From positions 8,386,821-8,450,820 of the forward strand of contig NC_134710.1 of NCBI RefSeq assembly GCF_043290135.1: a DNA stretch of 64,000 nucleotides, written 5' to 3'. Numbering within the stretch: position 1 is the first letter of the stretch; every line of letters starts with the position of its first letter. Source of the stretch: Rhipicephalus microplus. Its lineage: Eukaryota > Arthropoda > Arachnida > Ixodida > Ixodidae. Shown in pieces: positions 33,390 to 45,448 of this stretch. The position numbers and the translations under genes were made by a program. The notes under the pieces are model-generated. The model worked only from the letters and a program-made list of their open reading frames with translations, had not been told where the DNA came from and did not search any database.

Positions 33390-34226
33390 TGACGTAAAAC
33401 TAGTTCTGCGCTGATAGGTTTCAAACCTTTCTCAACACGCGTAGTGCTGCTTGTCTCACTCGCGGCTTTGCGACATCTCTTGCGTCTGCGCCGCTTCTTG
33501 CGACTCGTTTCTGAGCTTCCCGATCTCAACTCCAGCTCGTTAACTCTCTCACAGCTTTCGTCAGCTGTCGAACTCGCGCAGTCTAAATGATTTTCGACAA
33601 AATCATCTTTCTTAACACACTCAGGAATAATGCAGCTGCTTCCCTTCGAAAAATCTTGCTCGCATTCCTGAGAGCTGTCTGCAACTGCACTGATAACATT
33701 CTTTCGCTGCTTCTCCTGAGCTTTCTGCGGTGTCCTTGCCTACTTCCACATTGTCTGCAAGATCCACCGTCGCGACAAACACAGTTGAGGTCTTTACCAA
33801 CTTTCCTACAGCTATACTAGCTGTTTCGCTAGCATATAACTGGCACAGCACCTCCTCGCACTCGCTCTGGCCTTTGTCGGCCTCTCTACTTAGAGTAGCA
33901 TCTTTCGCAGCTCTCACAATTGGTTCATCTTCGAACCTGCTGCGCCCTTCACACGTGCTAGGCTTCTCTAAAACTCTGGGCTGCACCTCACTTATTTGAT
34001 CATCGCACTTCTCGTGCGCTACACTTGCGGGTGGCTGAATCTTCCGTCTCATTGCCTCGACTTTCTGTTCCAATTGTTTGATCTCCAAGTCGCGTGCTTG
34101 ATTACGCTCTTTTCTATCCCTTGTTTCTTTTTCTTCTCTTTCATTCTCCTTCTCATCTCTTTCTCTTTCCTTTTTTTGTTCCCCCAACCTTTTTAAAGCT
34201 TTTAACGCGTATCCAATATCGATCAC
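33390..34226 (-). CDS. Charged coiled-coil, Gag-like frame in the non-autonomous LTR element
   Basis: About 200 codons are open from 34,226 (no clear ATG at the start) to 33,621. A single stop follows and the same frame then continues to about 33,412. The N-terminal third is a strong coiled-coil/charged region (KERERDEKENEREEKETRDR). The continuation is very basic (KKRRRRKRCRK). A further basic frame at 32,964-33,320 (RKRRRKRVKRTRATKRR) may be the same gene after a shift. No zinc knuckle or protease is seen. A nucleic-acid-binding Gag-like protein is inferred from position and charge only. Confidence 0.45.
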
Positions 34227-34544
34227 TGGCGTTTTGCAAAATTAGCTCTAAAATTTGAGACCTGCCCATTGCTTCCTTAACCTTAATACCTAGCTAGGTC
34301 TTCGCAAATATACAAAAGACAATCCTTTAGCAGTGTCTTGACCTCCATGATTACCGTTGTACTTTGGTCCTGCATCTCACAAATTAGGGGATCCCTCTGA
34401 TTCACTCAGTACACAAAAATAGGTGATCTCCCTATCTCACACACAATCCAGCTTCTAATCAATTCACACTCACAAAATGAAGCCTGTAAAGTTATAGCAA
34501 AGACCATGCACTCACCACAGCACAGCACCATGTCGTGAAGTCCA

Positions 34545-35523
34545 AGGGTAGAGAAGTTGATGGTAAGTACGGCGGGTTTTTTCCTTAAGGTAGCTAGCTT
34601 CCCGCCGTCGTCCACATAGTCGATCTTCGCCAGTGAGGAGACGCGTTAAGGAGAGGTAGAACGAACGATTTATTTACATTGTTGAAGAAGGAAAGGAGCT
34701 ATACAGGGATCCAAAAGAACCCTCTTTATGTACAACAGAGGTTCAGCTCATGCTTCCGTACAAGATTCCGAACATGATGCAGCTAGAGATTCAGCACAAG
34801 ATTCAGGTCAATTTACAAAAATGCTTCGGCTTTTATAGCCTATAGTCACCGCCGTCCGAAGGAGGCGCTGATCACTCATGCCACACAGCAGGGGACGAAG
34901 TCTTAGTGGTCCACCCACCATTCGAAAAGGTGCATATATTGCACCACTCGGCTGGGCGAAACTGTCTAATGGTAACAGGAACGCACCTCACAAACAGGCA
35001 CCTGGCCCACGCCTTGAAGGCACCGCAGGGCGAGGAGGTGGAGCCCGGAGAGGGAAAGTTTAGCTCCTCCGGGGATTGGATTGGATAAACTTTTATTTTT
35101 TATTGGATATGTTTTATTTCCTCCGGGGAGATGGCCGCTAACTCGAACGTCAGCAGCGGTCCACGCTCCTTTCAGCTTCAGGCAGTCCCAACGCTCGATT
35201 CCGGTGAACGACTTCTTTGACGCGTTCCCACGCTTCCAGGCTGTGGGTGCGCTGAGATGGCCTCGTGTAGATGACAAAAGCCGAGTCTTAAGGAGGCCCG
35301 CCACAGTGGCGCCGTTCCCCCCCCCCCCTCCCCCCCGCAGTACGAGCCCGTCCAACAAAAGGCTTGCCTCGCGAAGCTTTCGTTGAGACCCGACTGCTTC
35401 CCGGAACGTCTACCCGACAGCGTCTTGCAGAATGGGCGCCGATGGGGTTGAAAGTCTCCCCAGTAGATCGGCTTAGGCACAATGGCGTCTGCCCAGACGA
35501 ATTGCCGGGCCAAACGTAACAAC
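34545..35523 (-). repeat. Right copy of the 0.9 kb direct repeat (candidate 5' LTR)
   Basis: Carries an extra 44 bp (35076-35119) flanked by CCTCCGGGGA on both sides, and an expanded C tract at 35318-35337. Confidence 0.7.
35076..35119 (-). mobile_element. 44 bp retroelement 3'-tail insertion with 10 bp target duplication
   Basis: Inserted in the right LTR-like repeat and absent from the left copy. Flanked by CCTCCGGGGA (35066-35075, 35120-35129). The minus strand has AATAAAA motifs and ends in CCAATCCAAT, consistent with a heavily 5'-truncated non-LTR insertion. Confidence 0.6.
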
Positions 35524-36590
35524 GTCTACCCTTGTTATCTGTAGTCTCTCTATGCTACATTTGCGCGTTATTGCACACGTATAGCAATGAAGCGTTGTTG
35601 TTGACCTAGCCTGAGCCTTATCCGCACGAACCCGTGTGGATGCAATGAGACAAGCTACGGATAGGGGACGTTAATCGTGCACGGTAGGACTGTGTGCGGC
35701 TGGAACATTAGCTATAGGCTTCTGCGTCAGGCGTACATAAGACAGGCCCCCTACAACTTCAGGTTGAGTCAGGAGACATGGTGACAGTAGACCATGATTA
35801 GCAAACTCCTGCCTGACCACAGCTTGAATTAATGTTACCGATGGCTGTGATGGGTCGGTGGCTTGGATTGTGAAAACAGGCTGTTGAATGGGAGCTGGAC
35901 AGGCAGCTTCAAGCTCCCGACGAGCAATTCAGGTGACGTGGTCATAGGGCGGCTGGCGATTGGCTTCACGCGACGAAGTTGCGGTCGTGTTGGGCAGTCG
36001 TGTGAATTTCTGAGTAATACGACGCCGGCGTGTTCAAACCGCCGGCACTCTTTGATGATTTCATCGATGATGCGGACGTTAGTGTAAACAAGCGGGTTGA
36101 AGGCATCGTATGCGATGCCTTTGAGCACATGCGATACCTTCGCAGTATCGGGGGCATGTGTTCTTCAACCAGGCGGCAAAGGGTGATGATATGAATATAC
36201 GCGACATACGATTCGGTAGACGTCTGTGCCCGAGTATTCAACTGAATTAGCGCAGTCGTCTGCCATGCTGCGGTGTTGCCACAAGGGTCAAGAATCTTTT
36301 CTTTGAAAGTCTCCCAGCTGCTGATGTCGGATTCGTGCGTCTCGAACCTCACCCGTGGGGGCCATCAAGGTAAAAAAAAAAGCACGTTGACAAGCATGCG
36401 TGTCGGGTCCCACCTATAGCCGGCGCTGATCAGTTCATACACGTTAAGCCACTGGTCAACGTCAAAGCCATCCTGACCGAAAAATACGCCAGAATCATGA
36501 GCAGGAGGTAGGACAACGTAGGTAGGAGTCGCAGAAGAGGTGGGCGGTGAAGACGATGTTCTTTGAATCTATGACATGGTTGGACTCGTG
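35524..36590 (-). pseudogene. Gypsy gag fragment, interrupted by the LTR-like element
   Basis: Minus-strand pieces in several frames give a tick-Gypsy Gag: FFGQDGFDVDQWLNVYELI, then RFETHESDISSWETFKEKI, then VYTNVRIIDEIIKECRRFE, then IQAVVRQEFANHGL near 35,790. Shifts occur near 36,365 (A-run) and 36,130. Homology reaches exactly to 35,524, where the 0.9 kb repeat starts, so the gag is cut there. A different lineage from the Gag at 25,718. Confidence 0.7.
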
Positions 36591-36633
36591 ATGATACGTC
36601 CGTTGCACAGCTTCGTGATGGGTTTCAGGGAAG

Positions 36634-36650
36634 AACCAGCACTTCCACCA
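36634..36650 (-). promoter_or_regulatory. Candidate primer-binding site upstream of the gag fragment
   Basis: The minus strand reads TGGTGGAAGTGCTGGTT, nearly the same as the PBS at 27,173, just upstream of the gag fragment. 36,651-36,760 would then be LTR remnant. Confidence 0.45.
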
Positions 36651-36779
36651 CAAATATGCCACGTAAAATGAAACGAGACGTGAATATATTGTTTAGTGTA
36701 TTAGCACCATTCAAGATGGAGCACAGCATGCACGGCGGGCAATTCCAGTCCACTTCTTCGATCATTGTCATCTTCTGAT

Positions 36780-37677
36780 CGCTATGTCAGCTACGTAGCA
36801 ATATTAATGAAGTGTTGCAAAGTCGTTATTCTGATCCAACTGTGCAGGGAGATGCTGGAACGCCCGCATGAGTGGTGTCTCGGGCTCAACAAAACCAAAG
36901 CAAGAGCACGGCTTCTTATGTATTGGCCCAGCATGCACAAACAGATTCAAGAGCTACGTGCGAAGTGCAGCACGTGTTGCCAGTTTGCTTATCACCACCC
37001 GTAGGAGCCTGTAATCAACAGCCCTGTCCAAATCTTTTCATGGGAAATAGTCGGAATGGATTTGTGCCAACATTCGTAAGCTAGCTTCGTACTTGGTAGT
37101 GTACTACAATGCATATTCTAATTATCCGGAAGTGTAGCGCCTGGCGCAGACTTCGAGCAAAAGCGTGACCAGAAAAGTTGAGATTATATTTGCAAGGTAC
37201 TGCATCTAGCTGGAGATATACTCCCACGGGGGTCCGCAATTCACCTCCCGCGCTTTTCGCAATTTCGCGCAAGTGTGTGACATGTTATTTCCCGTCCCAG
37301 GTTCCCGAGAGCGAATGGTCTGGCCGAAAAAATTAGTGTACATGGTCAAACGCCCCCTGAAGAAAACTATGCACGCCAGGGAGCCGTTCTGGGTGGTTCT
37401 CCCTAAGTATCGTCTTTCGCCCCTGAAGGCCAGCCAAAGCCTGACTGAGATGTTGATGGGGAGGTGGCTACGCGGACGCCTACCAGATCTCGCTGTTCAA
37501 CCTGCAGCAGATGTAAAGAAGCACATGCAGAAACCCAGAACTGGCACCTCGCTCCCAGTTTTGTACAGAAGAGACACCGTGCGGATTTTGGATGACTCCG
37601 GGTGGACTGTCAAACCACCATAGAGGACCACGTCGATGCCTACTCTTACGTGCTCTGGACCGAAGAGGGACGCACCC
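36780..37677 (+). pseudogene. Gypsy integrase fragment, insertion target of the Harbinger element
   Basis: Plus-strand pieces carry the integrase zinc-finger end (LLMYWPSMHKQIQELRAKC then STC), the core start (WEIVGMDL), RFPRANGLAEK near the catalytic Glu, and a C-terminal domain (KKHMQKPRTGTSLPVLYRR). Many stops and shifts make it a decayed copy. The frame stops at 37,677 because Harbinger is inserted there, and resumes at 50,647. Confidence 0.8.
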
Positions 37678-37680
37678 TAA

Positions 37681-37724
37681 AGCGCGAGACAGACGTGCGA
37701 TTTTCTCTGCGATGCGACGTGCGG
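37681..37724 (+). repeat. Left terminal inverted repeat of the Harbinger element
   Basis: Begins AGCGCGAGACAGACGTGCGA. Followed by GC-rich subterminal words of TGCGRCG type (to about 37,760). Confidence 0.9.
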
Positions 37725-37804
37725 CGTCGCATGGTGCGGCGTGCCGCATGCGACGTTTTGAGACACATGGAGCAAAAACTGCCGGTTGGCCGGAAAGTTG
37801 AGGT

Positions 37805-37832
37805 ACAGTGTACTAGAATTCTAGTACACTGT
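37805..37832. repeat. 28 bp perfect palindrome with flanking 9 bp direct repeats
   Basis: ACAGTGTACTAGAA joins its exact complement around GAATTC. AAGTTGAGG stands on both sides (37795-37803 and 37833-37841), as if a tiny mobile palindrome had duplicated its target. Confidence 0.8.
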
Positions 37833-38110
37833 AAGTTGAGGCTCCGCCTTTCGCAGCGTTGCCTGACCAGCAATGTGTTTACAAAAGAAAAAGCACGTAA
37901 AAGTCCTCTCTTTCTCAACTTTAACATAACGAAATATAAAACAAAACTTAGAAAATTTAGTTACTGCAATCTATTTCGAGAAACGTAGTGAGTTTGTATA
38001 CGCACGTCTGTGTGACTACCACTCAGTTTAGAAGGAGTCGCTTCAAGATGTTGGCAACAGTGGCAGCAGTCAGCGTTGTGTCGTGTTTGATTAAAACACG
38101 TGATTAGAAC

Positions 38111-38689
38111 CATGACCTACTACACTCCTGACCTGTTCAGATAGCGGGGTTCCTATGGGAGCGCGTGTCCCCGCTCTCGTTCAATCGCTCGCCGTAGGTG
38201 GCGCTACCTATAACCTGTTCGTCTGCTTCTTTACGGTTGTTTTGTAGGCGCTGGTATAAGAATGCCTGCTTTCTGTGGTGAACTGTCGGCATATATGTGA
38301 CTATTTCTTCCCATACATTGCTGGTCAAGTAAGCTGTTCAGTGCGCTTAAGAATTTATAGCACACTGGTTGACAAACGTGGAAACCCGTGGATTTACATG
38401 ATTTTGGACAGCCTATGCGTTGTCGCGTGCATTTTATTGCAAAAAAAATTCTGAATGTCTTTTAGTATTATTATTTCTGGATATTTCTAAATTGTGGATC
38501 ATAAATTCGCACTACGAGTGCTTTGTTGGTTAAAATTTGACTACAAAGAGTGAAGGTGACGTCAGCGAACAGGTGCTGCCTAGCGCCACGCCGCTCGTAG
38601 GTGACGGCCCTAGCGGCAGAAGGTATGAACTAGAACGTGGGCGCTGGAAGAGGTGCTCTCTGGGCAGGTCAGGAGTGTAGTAGGTCATG
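38111..38689. mobile_element. 579 bp MITE with perfect 25 bp inverted repeats and 8 bp target duplication
   Basis: The ends read CATGACCTACTACACTCCTG and mirror each other for 25 bases without mismatch. ATTAGAAC flanks it (38103-38110 and 38690-38697). No coding capacity. An 8 bp duplication is typical of hAT and P elements; the CATGA start recalls P. It lies between the left Harbinger end and the first transposase exon. Confidence 0.85.
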
Positions 38690-41600
38690 ATTAGAACTTC
38701 CTCCGTGGATTAGAAAGACCTTTCACTCTAGTTCGGCTGCCTGTTATTGTTGTTCGCGGGTCGCCGACATGATAATGACTAAGCGCCGAAAGCGACTGCT
38801 TCTGTTAAAGAAGAAGGTCCTTTTGGCCCAAGTGATGCTGGAGGATCAACGCCAGCGGAGGTGGTGGGTGCGCCCGTCATGGCGAACGCGGCACGCCGAG
38901 AGTGAATTCTTCACCACGGTACGTATACCAGTTATCGCATTACCGCCAATAAATTACATTGCTAGTTGCGCACGCATTAAAACATTTCGCTGCGCGTTAA
39001 AATGAAGCATAATACTAACTCAAGATGGTTCCTCGTCAGAGCATTAAATGTGCATTGCGATTCTATATTTTCTAAGAAACCGTTGTTTGAAAACGTTCTC
39101 GTCTCGTTTGTTTATGTGATTTTAACGTTCTTCAAAAGTAAGTTGATCATCGACAGTGCGGGCGAGCTGTCAATTAAAAAGAGTTCGCGACGACAAAGGA
39201 CACACGGCAGCACCTCACTCCGCGTGGACCAATCAATAATTGTGACTGCCTGGTTATCAGGCTGGTTCGCGCCTCCCCCCCCCCCCCCTTTTTTTTTTCA
39301 TATTAGTGCACAGCCGTCCTGTGCTCAATACACTGCTTGCTCCGATAAAAATAAATATTTCATGCGTACCTTAATTCCATAAACTTTCATCCTAAAAGTG
39401 AACCACTTCTTTCATTATTCAGATTGGCACAAATCCATTTCACCTTGCATGGAAGTCGTATTCTGCCGGCCACATTTTGTTGAGGGCAATTTCGGGCAAT
39501 CAGTGCACAACTACTTCTTTTTATTTACTTAAAGTTATTCGATTGTGCTTGTGACTGCCAGAGATATGATTTCTAATTTGGTCATCTGAGACTGACTCTG
39601 GAACATATTGAAGTAATCTCCTTGGCCTGTATGGAGCAATACACATGCAATATACGCGACACATATTTCTAGAAGTGTTGAGCTATGGATATGCTGCTCG
39701 CTTAGGTGCCAGTCAACATAAATCTGCATAGTTGTTTTGTGACCTTTGCTGGGAAAGAAAAAAAAAAGCGAAATTATTGTTTCTATTTCAGATGAAAAAA
39801 ATGCATGCTGGGGACCTAGAATACTTCAAAAAGTACTATCGCATGTCCCCATCACAATTTGACTATATCCTCAGTTTGGTCAAGGAAGACTTGGAGAGAG
39901 AGACCTTCATCGGAGAGCCCATATCTTCAGCAGAGCGACTTGCTATGACCCTGAGGTAATACAATTTGCCTGGAACCTTGTGGCAGTACACTTGTATTTT
40001 AAATGTTTGTTTAATGCATGATGAATATTTTTAATGCCAAATGTACTATAGGATTACATGCATAATACACATTTGTAGTGCATTACTTCACCTACTTAGT
40101 AAATACTGTGATTGTTTCTCATGTAAACTTGCTCATAATATTATATCAAGTATGGCGATTCAGTTTGCTTTGTCAGCACCTGTCTATGTTACCCATGGCC
40201 AATTGAACTGGCGTATATTGCGACACCCATGCACAGCAATGGACAATGTGTCATGCATAGGGTACTAAACGGGCGCATGCACGAGGAGACAACACGGCAG
40301 CGGTAGGCGACGGAGTCGGTAGGTACCCGGGCATGTCGGTGGCGCATTTTGGAAGTGACGAAGGAGAAATCTTACAATGTGTCCTGCAGTTCATTCCCGA
40401 TTTGATTGTGCAGCATCACCTTGATTTCAGCTGCATGTGGCCATTGTGTTTGAAGATATGTAAGCTGTAGGCACTCGAACTTTCTGAAAAAACTAGCTAG
40501 CTGATGTGGCTAGGAGTTCCTCAAACCAGTTGGCAGTAACGAAGTCGTGGCAGGACAATGGATAATGTTTTCAAACAAAGGCACAACAGTTTTGTAAGCG
40601 TAATCTATGAGTTGCAGAATTTTTACACCTCTATTGAAAGTATTGCGTTGTGTTGATATATATTATGATTACGTACAAAATTGCTTTGCCTACACAGCTA
40701 TGCACTTCAACTTCAATTTGCATAATTTATGCTACTTTTTAGTGATGACAATATGACAAGAGAAATTGCTTGCCAATATTTCCAAAAATATCTATTGTAG
40801 TTAATCTCTTTTACCACATTTGTCAGTACCTCACATGGTCATTGGGCTAATTGGATGTGCGCACATAAAAACATTGCTGCAGAATAGAATGTGGAGGGCA
40901 CATTAGTTGTTTAAGGAGTACTTCATCAATGGCAAGTTTTGAGTGTTGTACGACTTCCTGTTATTACAGAGCTTTAGTGCCATGGCCCCTAAAGTACTTG
41001 CATACACAAGCTCATTTTGTTACTTGTTTTGTTTCTTTTTTTTTCTTTTATGTGGCCGTTGGAACAAATTTTTTCTTTTATGTGACTGTTGAACAGATAG
41101 AAGAAAGGACCTGTGCAATACGATGCTCAAACAAATATCCAGTGGCTAGAGACCCTTGGAACTAAAGGTTTCTGTTCTCGTGCAACTTTTGTGCCTGTAA
41201 TACACCTAAGGACGACATGTAATAGCTATACAGAATATCCATACTTGGTTCGAGTTGCAATTGAATTTTGTTATGGCAATATAAAATCTTTATATGGCTA
41301 TGCAATGGCTGACTAGAAACCAACTAAATTTAAATGCAGGTATCTGTCCTCAGGAGCCCTCATGCAAGACATTGCCCTATCATTTCGTGTGGGCATATCC
41401 ACAGCTCGTGAGGCCGTGCAAGAGACATGTGCGGCACTTTGGTCCAGACTGAAACCACTGTACATGCCTGTAAGTAGACGAACATGTAAAGGTGCGGCTG
41501 AATATTCAAAACTTGTAACTATAGTTTCCTTCCAAAGGCGATCACACACATGCCATCAGTATAATGATTTCCATATCACAGTGTGGTGTGTGGAAGGTAC

Positions 41601-42702
41601 AGTAAGTCATAGAGTCGGAATCATTAACAGATCTCGGTAACTAATGGCCGCACAGCTGCACATTTGTAATGAACTGTGAAATGCACTTGTACATTTTAAC
41701 AAAATTAAATCACCAATTGCTGACGGTCAACTAAATGAAACAGTGCCTCAATGTGGCACCAACACATGCATCAGAAGCACCACCTTTACAGAATCAACTT
41801 GTTGTGACACAACGTGGTCACTTCAGCAATCGCATGTGCAAGTTATGCTTGAAGTTGAGATGTCGCATTTTATGCCATGCCTGCTGTACATGTGTATTCA
41901 CTGTAACCTAGTTGGCTGTGTTTCGTCTCCTCAGTTTTAGTTCCTGTTTCTGGAGCATTATTCGTGCCCTACTTTTCATGAGCATATTCAATTGCAGTAG
42001 TTAATTCTTTCTTCACCCTACTTGTCAGGCTATTTTATTCTTCTTACTGATCTTGTTGACTCGGTAAAGCGATACTAATATGACAATTTTCATTTCTTCT
42101 TTTCTTCAATCAAATGAAAGGCCATTCCCTTGAAGAACCTAAAAATGTTGTGCTAAGTACGAGTGCACTTAGCACTTGATTTGGTTATGTCACTTGTTAA
42201 TGAAAACAGAGGTCAAAACCTTCAAATGCCTTTCTTGAAATCCATTAAATAAATACAAAGATGATGTTGCAGACATGCAAGAAGTATGCTGTGTAGTTAG
42301 CAAAGCATACTGAAAAAAGAATTGTGTGTTCTGGCTATCTATGGCACCCTGTGGCTTGCCAAATGTAGCCAGAAGTAAAAGTCAAGTCCACTTCAACATG
42401 TCCAGCTTTGTACCTTACTTTAAAATGCACACTTCTGCATGCTTCAAGCCATCGTGAGGATTCGTGAGCTGTCTTTAAGAGGAGAGGAATGACCTTTCAT
42501 TGAAATAGGTGCATATGGAAGGTTATTAGTTTGCCAGTGGCCTGAAGGGGTCAGCAGTGCATAGCGGCTCAGGCAAAAACTACAGTTGGCCATGGTACAT
42601 GAAGCTAAGGTGGACAGTTTTTGATGTTTGAGGCTTCTTCTCAGCAATAAAATGAAGCTTTCACTGGCCTAGATATCTCCACTTCCATGGCACTGATCCC
42701 AC

Positions 42703-42960
42703 AATGTTATTCAATTCAATTTTTATTTCATCCCAAGGATGAGGGCAGGCTCGGGAGAAAAGTGACGTTTTGTCACTTGAGGAGAACCCGAACCTCCCTA
42801 ATACATGGAAAGCAACGTGGACATGGGTAAAGAAACTTAGGCCATGAACATATAGGCAATGAACATAGGCCATGAGATGTTTGGCGCAGTACAAGTTGGA
42901 AGATGCACGTACAGTAATGCTATGTACAGTGACTAATATGCGTAAGTAGTTTCTTTTGGC
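42703..42960 (-). repeat. Non-LTR retroelement 3' tail
   Basis: The minus strand ends GAAATAAAAATTGAATTGAA, a short-repeat tail after an AATAAA, inside intron 3 of the transposase. The 5' limit is unclear because the microsatellite follows. Confidence 0.4.
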
Positions 42961-43081
42961 ACAAATTCCGAAGTACAATGCAAAATATGACAGAATACAA
43001 AATACTGTATATATGACAACAATGCTATGCATAGAAATTGTGTGTACACACATACACATAAATATACACACATATATGCAG

Positions 43082-43222
<141 letters not shown>

Positions 43223-44396
43223 TACACATATATATATAGACAGTTCCACGAATGCCTGGACCACCATTTTCTCGATTTTCACGATAAAAGCACTTCCCTA
43301 ATGTCACGTGCACTGCATTTCTCAAGGATTATTTTTGCCTCCAGTGATGATTTATCATTACTGATAAAATCACTGCTTCTTTCATTTTAGGAGCCAAAGA
43401 CGGAGACATGGCTGCATATCGCTGAAGGATTCAGCCGGACATGGCAGTTTCCGAACTGTATTGGGGCTGTTGATGAAAAGCACATACAGATTAAGTGTCC
43501 TCCGAACTCTGGAAGTATGTACTTCAATTATAAGGTTAGTATGTATAATGTTCTGATGCACTCTGCAGACAATTTAATTCTGTTAAAATTGCTGTCTATT
43601 GCGCATGAATTTTATGTGCCGTTGTAAGCACTGAACACATAGTACGTTTCAGTGTGTTGTCTGAATGCTTGCATCAGATGTTTCGATGTGTGGAATATGA
43701 TGCCATGATCTTTACAAAGCACACATGCACGTTGGTTTGTCATACAGTACATCGTACTTGCAGCAAGTATGATAGTATTCTCTAACGCTCTCACGAACTT
43801 TCTTCTGGTAACATGTATTATAACAGGGCACTCTAGGTAATACAATGAGAATATTATTAGGAGTTTGCTCCTACTTTTTTTTTGTCAAGTTTGCTTTGAA
43901 CTGTTACAAAATAATCAAGAAATAATACAATTGGCTTCACACCAAAAATTTTGCTATTCACATAGCTCTACCTATGTCCCTTTCTCTTCTTGAAGCTAGG
44001 ATGGAATGTTGGTGCTTGTGCAGTTATAAATTACATTACAGTTTTCATGCATGCATTGTTAAAAGGTAATCTTGTGTTTGATTAGAAACACTAGATGTGA
44101 ACTCTTATGTTGCAACCCCATTAATTTGGCCTCTCAGCACATCAGCATTCTAAAGCATCTAGAATAATGTTACACAATCCTGTTGTATGCATACTCATTG
44201 CAGGGCACATACTCCATTGTTCTGCTTGTCGTGGTCAACAGCGACTACAAGTTCGTGATCGTCGACGTTGGTGCTTACGGCAAACAGAGTGATGGTGGAG
44301 TCCTAGAACAATCAAAGTTCGGGTGTCGCTTGGAGAATGGAAAGCTTCATATCCCGCGAGACCTGGAACTTCCGAACACGTCCCACTAATAAATTT

Positions 44397-45437
44397 AAAA
44401 TAAAGCATCAAATTTAGAAACACAGTTCGCAAAGGTAAACAAAGTTTTTCTAACGGGCACAGAAGCTGAGAACAGTGGCCGGCAAAAGGTTGTCAGCAAT
44501 AGAGGAACCAAATGCATGAGTGAGTGAGAAACCATACTAAGAAACTGCACCGAGCGCACTGGAGTGGGGACAGTGCATGTCATCAGGTGCTTTCTTCTGC
44601 GTCTTCAAGGGGTAACCATGTACTATGTGGATCAGTTGCTGACAAATGGTGCACCTTGCCCGAGAAACGCACAATCACAAAAAGCACAAACAGGCCCTTC
44701 AATGTGTGATTGTGATCAGGTTGTAGAAGGAGAGTAGAAGTTGTTTTGAGGCCACAGCACTCTGCCCCAATTCGTGTAGGTGTTGATTGGACAGCACTAC
44801 AAGCAGGCAGCGCAATGGCAAGTCAAGGCGAACTCCCTGTATCATGGGCATTTGCTCAGAATAGGACGACCAACAGGAAGGCACTGAAAAGAATGCCCCA
44901 CTACAGCATTCCAAGGCTCTGCTATGTGTTTAATATTGTTTTGTACTGTCATAAATTACTTACTTGTAATAATCAAGCCCATCATTACATTGTTTCCGGC
45001 GGCATCTAAAACTGTTCTTACTAACAACATGCAACACCTGAATATATATGTATGTGTATATATATATATGTGTTTAAATACGGTTATATGCATTTATGTG
45101 TACGTGTATAGGTTATGAAGTAACACTGTATTAGTGATATGTATGTGTTATGTTATAGTCATTTAATCCAATTAGTTATCTCCTGTTTTATCACTTTCAT
45201 GTAAATATCTTGAACTACCACAAGTTTCAATAATAATTTTCATTACGTTCATTTTGTTTTATTCGCTTGCTGTTTTTTCCTTAGTTGCCAATCTTTGTTC
45301 TATATTATTATACATAAATTCACAGGAGGTCCCCCTAACAGTTTTCACTTTGGGACCTCCTTCTGTATTATATCAACTTTTTACTTGCACTGTATTGTAC
45401 TGAATAAACTGACTGGATTCCCAGAAAAAAAAAACAG
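44397..45437 (+). mobile_element. Probable non-LTR retroelement 3' UTR inserted at the end of transposase exon 5
   Basis: It ends ACTGAATAAACTGACTGG followed by CCAG and A10 (45424-45434). A 10 bp-arm hairpin (AGGAGGTCCC...GGGACCTCCT, 45324-45361) precedes the tail. Candidate target duplications CTAATAAATTT (44386-44396) and CTAGTAAATTT (45438-45448) agree at 10 of 11 bases. No coding motif was found inside. Confidence 0.5.
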
Positions 45438-45448
45438 CTAGTAAATTT

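Larger units (their letters stand above)
29902..35523 (-). mobile_element. Probable non-autonomous LTR retrotransposon
   Basis: Two direct repeats of about 0.9 kb (29902-30816 and 34545-35523) bracket 3.7 kb. On the minus strand both start TGTTA(C/G)GTTTGG. A purine tract (GGGCGGCGGAGGAGC) sits directly before the left repeat, as a PPT would, and a lysine/glutamate-rich open frame lies at 33,621-34,226. No RT or integrase is seen between them. The inner ends of the repeats (CTCTACCC) lack the usual CA, and no target duplication was found, so a segmental duplication is an alternative. The right end interrupts a Gypsy gag. Confidence 0.55.
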
